From NCBI RefSeq assembly GCF_037975245.1, contig NC_092565.1, positions 15,715,499-15,779,498 on the forward strand: a stretch of 64,000 nt of DNA, read 5' to 3'. This DNA comes from Apostichopus japonicus (lineage: Eukaryota; Echinodermata; Holothuroidea; Aspidochirotida; Stichopodidae). The notes under the pieces were generated by a model. The model saw only the letters and a list, made by a program, of their open reading frames with translations. It ran no database searches and was not told the origin of the DNA. The position numbers and the translations under genes were made by a program. Position 1 is the stretch's first letter, and every line of letters starts with the position of its first letter. Shown here piece by piece: positions 36,647-49,600 of the stretch.

Positions 36647-37758
36647 ACTAAAAGTGTGTCTTTAGCCTATAATAATTATGTCATGTTTGGCCACACTCTA
36701 CAGGGTCAAAAGACTTGTAGTAAGAGTACAGCAACATCAGTATTACTTATAGTACAAGTAGAATTATACCCTTGGTATGAGTACAAGCACAATTGAGGCT
36801 GTACGCAAGAGTATGAGTGGAAAATATTGGATTGGTTCCTAGACAACTATTGAAAATATCCCGCGTGTGAGAACGAGTACAAATCCACAATCACAGCTGA
36901 CTATGCTAGAATTACATTGTATGGACTCGCAACATGTCTGGGGTTAATTGTCACCACTATAGTAACCAATCAACAATGAGATCATGAGCATGTGTAGACC
37001 TATTTATAGAGGCCGTACCGTCCTCTCTCTGTTGTCTGGAAGTAATACTCTTAATTTCAAACTGGGAAATTTACTGTTAATTTCAAACTGGGAAATTTTA
37101 TGTCCTGCATTGATGTATAGATGCCTTGGACATCAATCATATCTTGAAGCAGCATTTTAAGTTGAGCTTGATCAATTTTTCCATGCTATGATTTAATAAT
37201 GAAATCTCACAATATAGAAGGTTGCTACACTTGACTAAGATTTTGAATAATACTTAAAAGGGCGTGCATAGATCAGTATTTGCCCCAAAGTTTAACATGA
37301 TGCAATTTGCTTAAAGTTTTGAAATTGTGAGGCAGGGTTTTTGATGATCTTATGTCAGGTTAGCGTGGGAGCCTTACACAAGATTGTTCTGCCGACAAAG
37401 GGTTAAGACCTAAATATAGAGCATTCAAGAAACAGTGCAGGAGACCAATCGGATACTTTTCTTCTACAGGTGGTAAACTTTATTGAAGTGTTTGGATTCC
37501 AAATTGAGAACAATAGATGGGATGAAACTTGAAACAGTTTAAATAACAATAAAAGGGCCTAAAGAAATGAGAACTCAACAATACGAAGACTATCTGAGAA
37601 CTCTGGAATATGAAAATATACTTCTTTGAATTAAGTCACATAAACTGGAATAAACCAGCATGCATGTGCACACACTCAGCTGATCGGCTGAAGTGCCGAT
37701 AGCAACCAATAATAATAACTCTTGACATCGACAAGCCAATCGATCGTGCACAGCTGAA

Positions 37759-38808
37759 CATAGGCGTAGGAGCCTCATTTGATTTGGGGGGGCTGTAACG
37801 ACTTGCCCGAAAAATATAACCGAAATTTTTCGCGCGCTCCGCGCGCGCGCGCGTTCCACATGTTAATGTGCATATCATATAGGCATCCATCAGTTATTAA
37901 ATCACCTGCCAATAACATAAAATCATTTTCCGTGTTTTTACCCTTCCATATTGGTTAGCATTATTGGGGAAGTCGTTACAACAATAATGATAATAATAAT
38001 AATAATATAAGTTTAACCATTGAAAAACACATTGCAAATTCTTCATCATTTTCACTAGGTGCCAGTGGCGGAGTTATGGGGTATTGGTCAGGGGGGCGGG
38101 GGGAAAGAATGGTCTGTAGGGGCGCTTTTGACACTATCTAAGCGGAGTGCCACCACAGGTTGGCGCGGAGCGTTACAGACATTTTTTGAGTAAAGTTACT
38201 CCCTAGATCGCCGGAAATGACCCTTTCCGGGCCTTGCTAATTTGCAGATAAACGAAGAATAAATAGGTGTCATCGCCATTTGTCAGAAAATTGCACCAAC
38301 AAAATGTGACAAATGTCAATAGGTATTTGAGAGCGCAATAAAAAAGTCAATAATCGCGAATAAGTAAAAAGTGGTAAAAAGCTGAAAGGGCGCCAGCAGT
38401 CCATTTGAGTCCGTCAGGGGGGCATCCGCCCCCTCTGACTGTATGGACGCTCCGCCACTGGTAGGTGCACGCAAAGTTCTCAGCATATTGCCCAAATTTT
38501 CACCCAAAAAAAATGGGAAAAAAATGCAAATTATTATTCTTTCAGTAGGTGCCCGAAAAAATTCTTATTCTCGAATTTTCACCAAAATATTGAAAAACAC
38601 ATTGCAAATTATTATTCTTTCAGTAGATGCCCGAATAATTCTCAGCATATTGCCGAATTATCACCCAAAAAAAATGAAAAACACATTGCAAATTATTATT
38701 CTTCCAGTAGGTGCCCGAAAAATTCTAAGCATATTGCCCGAATTTTCACCAAAAAAATTGGTTGGGGGGGCTGCAGCCCCCCCAGCCCCCCCGCCTCCTA
38801 CGCCTATG
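37759..38808. mobile_element. Second CATAGGCGTAGGAG MITE, 1050 bp, interrupted
   Basis: Same orientation and ends as the copy at 36150. A perfect 8-bp duplication, cagctgaa, is at 37751-37758 and 38809-38816. Its tandem 'taggtgcccgaaaaatt' units are split by a 398-bp insertion at 38063-38460; without it the element would be about 644 bp. Confidence 0.92.
38063..38460. mobile_element. hAT-like MITE (CAGTGGCGGAG ends) nested in another MITE
   Basis: Ends are CAGTGGCGGAG and CTCCGCCACTG. The flanking duplication is ctaggtgc at 38055-38062 against gtaggtgc at 38461-38468, 7 of 8. The host repeat unit normally reads gtaggtgc, so the left copy mutated after insertion. It is a reverse-oriented relative of the copy at 54486-54866. 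Confidence 0.9.
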
Positions 38809-40674
38809 CAGCTGAATGCAAATGTATGCAAATATAATATCATGTTATGCACATAACGTACGCAGCAAGACGCACAACAAAGCGTAGATTCTATCAACAA
38901 CTACGGATTCTGGTGGGCTGCCAACCAGTGCTATAGGAATGAAGTAACTAAAAGCAACCTTGAACTTTACATGACCTTGTATATAGTGTTCATGTTAAAC
39001 ATACACCCAATAACGTCTCACAAAAAGTATTTTCCTGAGTGGTTCTGAATCTTCAAATGATATCCAAACATTGAGGAGTGGCAAATTAGAAAAAATTAAA
39101 ATATCTCAAAATGAGAAAAACATACTTTGAAGGAGGTAACGAAATGCTTGAGGAAATTTGAGCATGTGTGACCATTATTGAACTTTCTAGCATATTTGGG
39201 CCCAATACTGATTACCTTAAAGAGAATACTGAACAATTGGAACTTTTTCCAGTTTGCTTAACTTACATCATGTGTGAGTATGACTAATACTGGTAAATTG
39301 AAAGAGTGTCTAGGACTGAAATGTTGTTCGTCAAATTAAATTCAGTTCAGTTGGTATTTTTAACTGGTGCATTTGACGGGGGGAGTTATATTTTTGAGTA
39401 AATTTTAAAACTTGTCAATCAATTGCAAAAGCTGCTTTAAAGACCACCAGTTTGGTAGGAAAAAATTAATACCCCAGGAAGTTCCTGTAATACTAGGACC
39501 TTTAATCTCTGTCAGGGTTGCAGGTTATCACCAACATCAACATTGAAGACAAACATATCATGTCTGTCAGCTGCCTCAGCATTATAACATTGTAGTTTTG
39601 ACCTTCATAATCTTGTCACTTTGACCTGATGTAAGAAAGAGCAAAAAGTGTTCTGTGCTCCATTACCTCTTATCCTGATTAAGTAATAACTGAGCATTAG
39701 GTTGACCAGGCACCTACATTAACATAAGACTGTGGTACATAAATGTATCTTGTTACAGGAGGTTTAACTTGGTAAACAATGCAGAAATTGGAAAGTTTTC
39801 CCCTCTTTTCTTTCCCTGCTAGATACATATATGTTTAAAGTTAGCACTGCGCACATCTGGCAAAAAAAAAAAAAACAACACAAACTCATGCCTTTCCTCC
39901 TTCCTTTATCTATTAGAATGCATTCATTTACTAAGACTTCAAAATGCTTTAATAATATGCAATATGAAAGGGAGTTATTAAACCTGATCTGAAAATTGCA
40001 GACTATAGCCACAAGTGGTCAACTTACACTTAACTTTGACCTTGGTTTATAGTGAACACAGATGTTTCAATTTCCTGGGAATTCACTCTTCCTATTATTT
40101 TTCCTCTCTATCTGTTAATAATCATGTGCTGTAGAAACTTGATTGAATATTCTTGATAGAGAATTAATTAATAAATTCAGTCTATTTTGCAAGGCATGGT
40201 TCAACAAATATAAATCGATTAACTTTAAGGAAAAAGGATATCTGTTAATAAAACTGTTATGAAGATGAAATATCACTTCCACAAATTCAATCTTCTCTCC
40301 TAAGGTGCTTCCCAGGATACCTCCTGGTGAGTTTACCTCCATCAGTACACAGGACCAACCTCTAGGGGGTTGTTATATTAACAAGACCTGCCACCCAGGC
40401 CAATGACTCTGGTAGCTCTACCTTCCATTGTGTACATGCAACAACAACACACAAGCAGCGATGCGGTGCACTCAAGCCAGGCGGCTTCTTGTGCCAGAGG
40501 CATTCTTCAACTACTCTGACAGATAATCCTCCCCTCTCTGCTTCTTCTTTGGGATTCTGAAGGAAGCATCATCCTGGGCAACTGCAGTAAAGAGATTTGT
40601 TTACAGAGTCGGTTTGCAGGACAGGATGAGACCATTCCTATAAACTGTCGGAAAGATTTACTCAAGATTAGAAA

Positions 40675-43600
40675 ATGGGGAGCAAAGAAGGGACAGGTCT
40701 GAGGGAAAGGACTAAAGAGAAGGTAAGGTCTAGTACTTGGTATATTTTCATGTAAACATAAATTGGTTCAATAGGATATATGCCATCTAATACAACCCTG
40801 GGTATTCCTGTATGTTTTGAAAGAAAGAAGTTACATCAACATAAAATGGCAACAAGAAAAGTGGTTGTAACTTGTTGGTAGTGTGGGATGGGAAAATGTG
40901 CACTGATTTTTGTAGATTTTGCAAGAATAAATAACTGTCAATAAATAAGGAAGAAAAAGAAAGCAGAAACAAAATAAAGTAATGTACCAGGAAAAGCTGA
41001 CAGTTTGATATCCTGAAAGTGCTATCGAGAGTAGCCTGATTATGTCAACATGAACAGACATTTAAAAGAAAAGAATTATTTGTAGATTTGCTGCACATCT
41101 GTTGAATGATGATCGTTTTATTCCTAGTTGAATACTACATGGAGTGGGGGAAGTGGTTGGGTGGGCTGGGAGGTGCAGGTATAGTCGTAAGTAACAACCT
41201 GAAATTATCCTCTTCTCCATCGGTTGGGTTATGTTGGTCTGTTACAAACTGTAAGTACACATATGCCCTTGTAATATGTTGTTCTGATGGTGTGGCACAG
41301 TGTGAAGTAACATTTCTGCAATGCCCTGTGGTATCCTATTCTTGGAATAGGGTGGGGGAGGGGGAGATATTTAAGTCCCCCGGAAGAAGGCACATCTAGT
41401 TGTTTGAACTCTAGTTGTTTGAATTGTGAGAAATTAGTCTGATTTGTTACCAAGATAGTACACGTTGATATCTTGCGAAAACTGATATTATAATATTGGA
41501 GAGAACTTGGACCTCAATATCAGAGTAGCCGCTTGATGTACAAAACTGCATGGGTATCACTGGTACTGTAGCTTAAAGAGACAGCGTTACATACTGTAGT
41601 GACACAATGAATTACTAGCTATAATAATGATAATATGGACACAAAGTTTCAAAACCTTAAAACAAATATTTTATCCTTTTTTGCACAGTTTTGGAAGATC
41701 TTTGGGTAAATATCTTTATGTTAAATTTCTATGGTGATACAAACTGAGCAAGTCAGCTAGTCAATCATCACTGAATTGTGGTATGCATCAAATGATACCT
41801 CTCTTCACTAAATTAAAGCCCTCATGCCCAAACTCTCAGTTACTAAACTGATCAATTCATTTATTTATTTTTAATATCCAATTCAATGACGAGGTGCATT
41901 CATGTTAGAATTATAAAACCCTGTAGAGTGGGTGAACAAACAGGATTGTAATGAAGAGAGGTGTTTTTTAATGAAGAGATGGTGCTTAGTTCATGCAAAA
42001 TGTTACTATAATTTGCAAGTTTTGAAACAATGTTGAAGCATTTTCAGCTGTTCAGATTGTACTGTACAAGTTAAGATGTTTATTTAAGTACACTACTGGA
42101 GTGTGTGGGGGGGGGGGGGGAGGCGGGTTAGCACCACTTGATTTGGGGATAAGTAAAGCACATATTTCTTGGGTATAAGGTGTTTTTCCATGTTAAGATT
42201 CATGTGATTACTTTTTTAAATACTGAATTTCTTGGGTTTCCAAATTTATGTACTTGACATGATTTGTCCAACAAACTAACAAATATATTTTCGATTCTAT
42301 TATATATTTGATGGCAGGAGCAGTTATTCTTCTCAACTGCAACCAACTGCTTTAAGTGTTCAAACTTTTCAGCTGTTCAAAATGTAGGTCAAAAGGTTAA
42401 CGATGGGCTCTGCTGATAACTGAACCTTTGACCTCTGGTCTTTTGTCTTCTTTTGTTTGTCTGAAGAATGAATGGATAGAAATAGTGGTGGGAGAAAAAA
42501 AGAGAGAGGAAGTGATGAAATTATAGTCCAATTGTTGTCCCACACTGCCATGCCTCAAGGAAGATTGTATTCACCCTGTGTTCACAGGCTTGAGCATTAT
42601 ACTATTCCAACATTTCTCATGCATATATATATGTATATGTATATATAGGGAAGGATGTGAGTTAAGCTTAGAAAGAACCCAACAGGTATTTATGCCCTAT
42701 TTAGTTCTGAATTTGACAGCAAATTTTTGATTTCTTTCTATTGTAAATATTAGAAATATTCTTGCACCATTGTTGTGCATTAGTACCATTGTTGGTGTTC
42801 CAATTAGATTGCTTGGATAAACAATGTGCTACAACTGATATTCTCATGACCCTATCTGATCTTACAGCATATTATATCAGTGCCAGCCAGGAAGGCCTTG
42901 CTTTTAATGGTATATATTTTGTTTTCTACAAAGTGTGATGTGTTTTTCACCTTGAATACTCTCTGGGAAGTAAATATTTTAGTATCCTCTGAGCTGACAA
43001 ATGCAATTATTTGGAAGATTTTCATTTCATAATAAATAATAAATTGTTCATATAAATAAATTGTGGTCTCCTCACCCAGAAAAAAAAGTGATAAAGTCAA
43101 ATCAGTAAAATGTTGGTGAATTCAATATTGCAGCAAATTCTGTGGTATTTTGATCTATAAAATTTGTTATTTAACCCTTAGAGCTGGATGATAAAGGGTC
43201 CCTGTGAAATGTCACCAAAGTTCACTATGGGGTTCAAATTTATCTTCCCTCTGTGTGTGTGTGTGTTATGGATCCTACTTGAAATTGGTGACAATGTTTG
43301 TTGGTTGTTTGTGCTGCAAAGTCTGTCACTAAGGCAGTGATCTGATACTGAACACCTGCTAAAGTCAAATAAAAAAAGACTAACTAGAAAAGAGGAAGAT
43401 AGCTTATATAGTCACTGCCTATAGTCAATGCCATGTTGCTAGAATTTGTTATTATTAATTTTTATATTGTATTTGTTGTAGTGGGAATATTTCATGGATT
43501 TCACCCCTTGCCATTAGTATAGGCTTATACCTGTCTTTTCCTGTTACTCCCCCCCCCCCCTATTAGCCATGCATCCCTTAACTACTATAGTCTCTGCAGA

Positions 43601-46600
43601 GACTTTCTGAATTATAACAGAGCTTCAGTTCCCTGGAAGTATGACCTTCTCAAATGTCATAATGCTCAGAAGTTTAAATTCTTATTATATGCTAAGGTGA
43701 CCAGATGTCACAGATTATGTTCCCCTCTAGGATTCCTGTCCCCATCAATGTCCTGGATTAAATGTACATGGACTCTTTATCACCAGAGGTTTCTCTGAGC
43801 CTTCATACAAATATGTATGGAGGATGTGAATAATTTAAAGTTTTACCTGTTTGGTATACTCGGCTAACAATGCATGAGGGTATGGTGTGATTGTTTACTA
43901 AAGTCTGTGGTACTTTAAAAATGCAAAGTTCATTTTACATTTCAAAGATAATAGAGATTTAGATCATAGAGTAATTTCACAGCCTATTATGCAAATTGAA
44001 AACTTTTTTTTTTTGCAGTTTCTGATAATTATGGGACTTTTTGTTATGTTAATGTTTATATGCCCACAAATTTTGACATCCCCTCCCCTTTAAATGTTCA
44101 CTGATCCCTGATGTCAGACACTAGTCCCTGATGTCAATATGTCAATATGGTGTTCACAGAAATCCTTGAAAAAAGTATGTGGCCATCTTACATTACAGAG
44201 ACTCATGACAGAGACTGCAATATTCACACTTTACTGAACTGAGAAATTAGGTACAAATCTGAACCCTCATAACTGAAAACAAAAATTATGGAGCGATGAA
44301 TTTGATTTCTGTAAACACAATAGTTTGAATGCAACACAACACATGTACTGTATGGTATGTGGCTTTTCTTTTCAATGAATTTATGTCTATTTGAACTAAA
44401 TTCTTAAAAACTATAGAAATTAAAGAATCTAACAAGCATTATTGTACCACCATTCACATTGTAATATTTATGTGAAAAAACAAATAAATGAATGAATGAA
44501 TGAATTATATTTCTATCATTACGTTAAACAATCTATTGAATAATATCAGGACATTTGCTTATAATTTCTCCTCATTATGCATATTGTTAGCAATCATTTT
44601 GGTGAATGCAGGTATGGTATAAATGTTGTTCAACTCTTTTCCAAATTTATGGAAGTAGTACTACCTGCTTCAGACACTCAAGGTCATTTTCTCACTATGC
44701 GTTATAATCCAGTTGGTGATACCACCCTATAGTGGTCATATGATACACTCTATGAATTATCCCACTTGTGTTATCACCTCATTAGTCTTGGACAAATCCA
44801 TGAGTCATCCCACAAATGTTTACCACATCATTGGTCATGGAATACTAATATCATTAATACCACTGTTACCATCTAGAGGTCTCATCGTTCATGGAACTCA
44901 CTATGAGTTATCCCACCAGTCGGTTACCATATAGGACTCATCATTCATTGAATGCACTATGAGTTATCCCATTAGTGATACCATAGGTCTTATCATCATT
45001 GGTCATGGAATACTAATATCATTAATACCACTGTTACCATCTAGAGGTCTCATCGTTCATGGAACTCACTATGAGTTATCCCACCAGTCGGTTACCATAT
45101 AGGACTCATCATTCATGGAATGCACTATGAGTTATCCCACTAGTGTTACCATAGGTGGTATCATTCATTGAATGCACTATGAGTTATCCCATTAGTGATA
45201 CCATAGGTCTTATCATTCATATAATGAACTATGAGTTATCCCACTAGTGTTACCATAGGTCTTATCATTAATATAATGTACTTTGAGTTATCCCACTAGT
45301 GTTACCATAGGTCTTATCATTAATATAATGTACTTTGAGTTATCCCACTAGTGATACCATTGGTCTTAGCATTCATATAATGAACTATGAGTTATCCCAC
45401 TAGTGTTACCATAGGTCTTATCATTCATATAATGCACTTTGAGTTATCCCACTAGTGATACCATAGGTCTTATCATTCATATAATGCACTATGAGTTATC
45501 CCACTAGTGTTACCATAGGTCTTATCATTCATAAAATGCACTATGAGTTATCCCACTAGTGTTACCATAGGTCTTATCATTCATGGAATGCACTATGAGT
45601 TATCCCACTAGTGTTACCATAGGTCTTATCATTCATGGAATGCACTATGAGTTATCCCACTGGTGATGATGTCTCGTTATTCATGGAGCAGGCTTGTGTA
45701 ACACCTCCCTGGCAAGAATTGTGGACACGTTTATTCAGCTGTACATATATGAGCAATGCATCGGGGTAGTCCCTGTGGCAGATAGCAACAGAGGCAGAAG
45801 GAACTCCCATGTATACATATATTGGCCTGTTGGGATAAACCACTGTTGCTTAGGGATAGTACAAGTTATGTCCACAGTCTACTACCAACATGATCATATT
45901 AATGTGTTATCGAATTTATTAGATTACCCATAAGACTGCACCTGTCTTCTAAATTCCTGATAAACCAAGCCTGAAGCTATATATCACATATGAATGCATG
46001 CAGGTTCTATATAAGCTTGGTGGTCTCAAAAGTGTATAATAATCCTTGCATTAAAGAGATATATATGTTATGATGGCATATGCAGAGAGAAAAATATACA
46101 TCTATTTCTTATAAAGATATTTTTAAGAGAACAAGATCCATCCTTCTGTAGAATACTGACTTAATATAGAACTATTAAAACATATATATAAATCAGAACA
46201 TGATAAGCAATTGAAAAGAATATTGGAAGAAATTATTGCACCAGTCTGCCAAGAAAATTGATGACGAGTTGTTCAAAGGAACTATTTATTTATTAAATCA
46301 TTTAACTATTCCTCAGACTGATGTCAAAACATTGATCTCATTCCTATCATGTCTAGAAGGGATAGCAAGTTTCAATACTTTCTGTTCCGCTTGATTCACA
46401 ACACTCTTGGCAATAGTTACTTGTTATTGTTGTGTATTAATAAACATGAGAATCCAAGATGTAATTTTTGAGGGGAAGAAGATGAGACCACTGGGCATCC
46501 CTTCTGGGAATGCAAACTTATTTCAAATTCCATTCTTGACACATGAGCAGGCTATCCTTGGAAGTCAACTTTGTTTTTACTCAAAAATATACATTTTCTT

Positions 46601-49600
46601 TGGGGCTATGTGTTTAAACATCCCTATAAATTTATACTTTTCATGCTGAGTGTTTCCATTTCGATCAACAGAAAATAGTGTGTAAGATCCCTATAGTGTT
46701 GGACTTCTCTCTTCAATGAAAGTTTCTTTTTGCCAGTTGAATGCTATTTTAGATAGAAGCAAGTCCAAGGCTCCAATGTACGTTTGATACTTGATAGCTT
46801 GAAATTTGCTTGTAGGAATAATGTTCGGATTTTACGTACTGTAGGTTTAATACCTATTTTACCTAGTATGGGAACTTCACACTAATTTTACTTGATTTCT
46901 GATATACACAGCATATGCAGCACATAGCATTAAAGGGGCTCAATTAGATAAGTTGAAAAGTATAGTATTTCTATGCTGGCATTTTGTTAAGTCACCCACT
47001 CATTTTACTTGATTTCCAACATTCACAGCATATGCATGAATAGCCTATTACATTTTCAAAGATGCTTTGCATTTTAACTGTATACCGTACAGCATTGCAC
47101 ATGGCATGCCATCCAGGCCTGCACATATGGTAACTATTCTACAACCAAATTTCTCACTTTGGAAGTTGACCATCATTTTGTTGTTGTAGGTTTCATCATT
47201 TGATTTTGTTTATACACATTATAGACATTCACTATACACTTCTCTTATAGGCACAAGCCAGGGTATTGTCAGGGTCATTATTACTAAGTATTGTGTGTTA
47301 ATTCCTATAGAGGTAATTTAAAGTGCATGTCTTCATGGACAGCAGCCTATTCACAAGTTTTACCGAGTGGATGTAAACACTTTTAAGATGTTTCATCCAA
47401 GTAATCCCAGTAACAATACTGGTGAAGATAGTTTACGTAATCTCTTTGTAACGAGGTGGATATTTTTCTTTTTTCTTCTGACAGCTAGGGAGTAATGCAT
47501 TATTTTATAACACTATTTCCTACTGTATCTATGTTTTCCTATCTTTGGCTGCGTCATGTAAGATATGGTTGATCAATCTCCTACAGTCAGATAAAGCCTT
47601 TGTAGACTACAAGGGTAGGAGAAACTTTAAAGAGTGAACATGTGGAGACACACGTTGATTTTGACGACAATGTCTCTGCATCATGTCTGTGCAGTTCAGA
47701 AGAGATTGTTCACTTAGTAAGGATGTCCTGCTGGTCGCCTGGATGCTGCCCCTGTATCGTCTGCCATCAGTCAGGGAATAGATGGACAACTTTGACAAAA
47801 CCTTTATCCTTATTTTGACGTTCATCCTACAGTATTCTTACAAACAATCCACATGCTGTCTGCCAAACAGTAGACTGTTTACCATGAAGTCTGTAGGGTT
47901 TAGAAAAGTCATGGGCTAACCAAATCAATTTAAATATTTTGTGTGTTTCTTACTGTTTCTGCAACACCCTGGGAAATAAAGTGATATGTCTAGCACAGCT
48001 ATCGAGGGGTAAGTTACAGATCAGTAACAACCCTTTGCTGCACAGCTAGATTTAGCAGGGAGGTTGCTTAGATCTAGGGGCATGGTACATGCATAGCTAG
48101 ATCTAGTAGCATGGTGGTTGCTAGATCAAGGGGCACAGTGGTAGCTAACTCTAGTAACATGGTGGTAGCTAGTTATATTGGGGAGGTGGCTGCTATTGTA
48201 GAACTAGTAATATATTGAGGCCGAGCATTGTAATTTAATGATATCTGCTAGTAGCATGATCATATGACTAGATGAAAGCAGTATATGTCATAATATCTAA
48301 GATCTTTGTTGCATGAGCTATAAATTAAAGCTATGGGGATGACCAGATGTAGTATATATGATAGTAGCTAGATCTACTTACATGACGGCAACTACATTTA
48401 TCAGCATAATGATAGCTTGATGTGGTACCATGGTAGTTGCTAATCTGCTTATATGGTGGTCCTTAGATCTAGGATTGACGTAATTCCATATCCAGTATTG
48501 GTCGTAGTTCAATGGAAGGACTTATGGTATGCATATAATAGCTAGCCTAAGCTTAATAACATGGTGGTAGCTGTATCTAGCCTGGGAAGCATGACAGTTG
48601 CTATGGATTTCTAGCTACTTTTAGTCAAAGTACATTTCTCACCATTATTTTCACATGAAAGTTTGGTCATTTTCTTTTCCTGTCTATTAGTTTTACCTCT
48701 TTCTTCCACAGGAGATAAGCATCTCGTTGGAACAAGTAGAAGATAAATCCTCCTTTCCTCCATCTCCAACTTCACCAGATAGCGATCATATAACAGAATG
48801 GGAAGGCAAGGGAATTCCAGATTTAAGACAAAGAAATTGGGTTTATATGGTGAGTATAATTATAGTTTCATATACAATCAAAGCAAATTAACAACAACAA
48901 TAGTAACGACATATATTTTTTGAAACTTGCCAAGTAAGTTCCTCCAAATGAGATTGCAAAAAGAAAAGCTAGTTCAGAGATATCATCTGCCCATGCATTG
49001 TTCCTGTCTGTGACCTTTCTTTACAGCTAGGTCAGTCGGTAACCATTCACTGCAATGTTACTCACTGCACAATATAGCCAATATCGTAAGTCAAAGGAGG
49101 GTATCTGTTTCACCTAAACTGTTTCTATTTGGAAACAGAAACATTTCCATGTAGGTTTTGGAAAAGAAAACATGTTTTTTATACAATCCTCCTGCCCCAG
49201 GTAACCTGTTAGTCACTAAGTACTAACAAAGTTACAGACCATTCTCGCCCCCCCCCCCTGACCAATACCCCTAGCGCCGCAACTGGTTATGTGTTCCCTA
49301 ACACTTTAGCGTACATACTGTACATCACTGTATGTTGTGTGGGATCACGTCAGTGTCAATGAACGAAAGTTTCATACTGTTACCAATTGACCTTTTGTGA
49401 CCTATTGTGCAATACTCTTCCATGGTGTAACTCTGAACTAGTTAATTGATCAAACTAAGCATATATACCTCCTAGAGAGTTTTAACCATTAAATGAAAGT
49501 TATCGTACCAGGGAGTTCCATAACAACTCCCTGATCGTACTATAAAGTGTTCTCAAAGTTTTATTGTCCAGGCATGTTTCCATTTTATTATCAATTACAT

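Larger units (their letters stand above)
31856..40674. other. Spacer between SFXN5 and the nucleoside transporter
   Basis: About 8.8 kb with no supported exon. It starts with the SFXN5 3' untranslated region. It is dominated by DNA transposon copies at 32420, 34385, 36150, 37759 and nested 38063, plus a SINE at 35470. A perfect hairpin sits at 34176. From 38817 to 40674 I see only AT-rich unique-looking sequence and the likely upstream region of the transporter. Confidence 0.6.

Noticed and set aside
36253-36796. Overlapping open frames of about 130 aa with repeated KNSQHIARI or VGARKILSILPE
   Set aside because: They are translations of the internal tandem units of a MITE.
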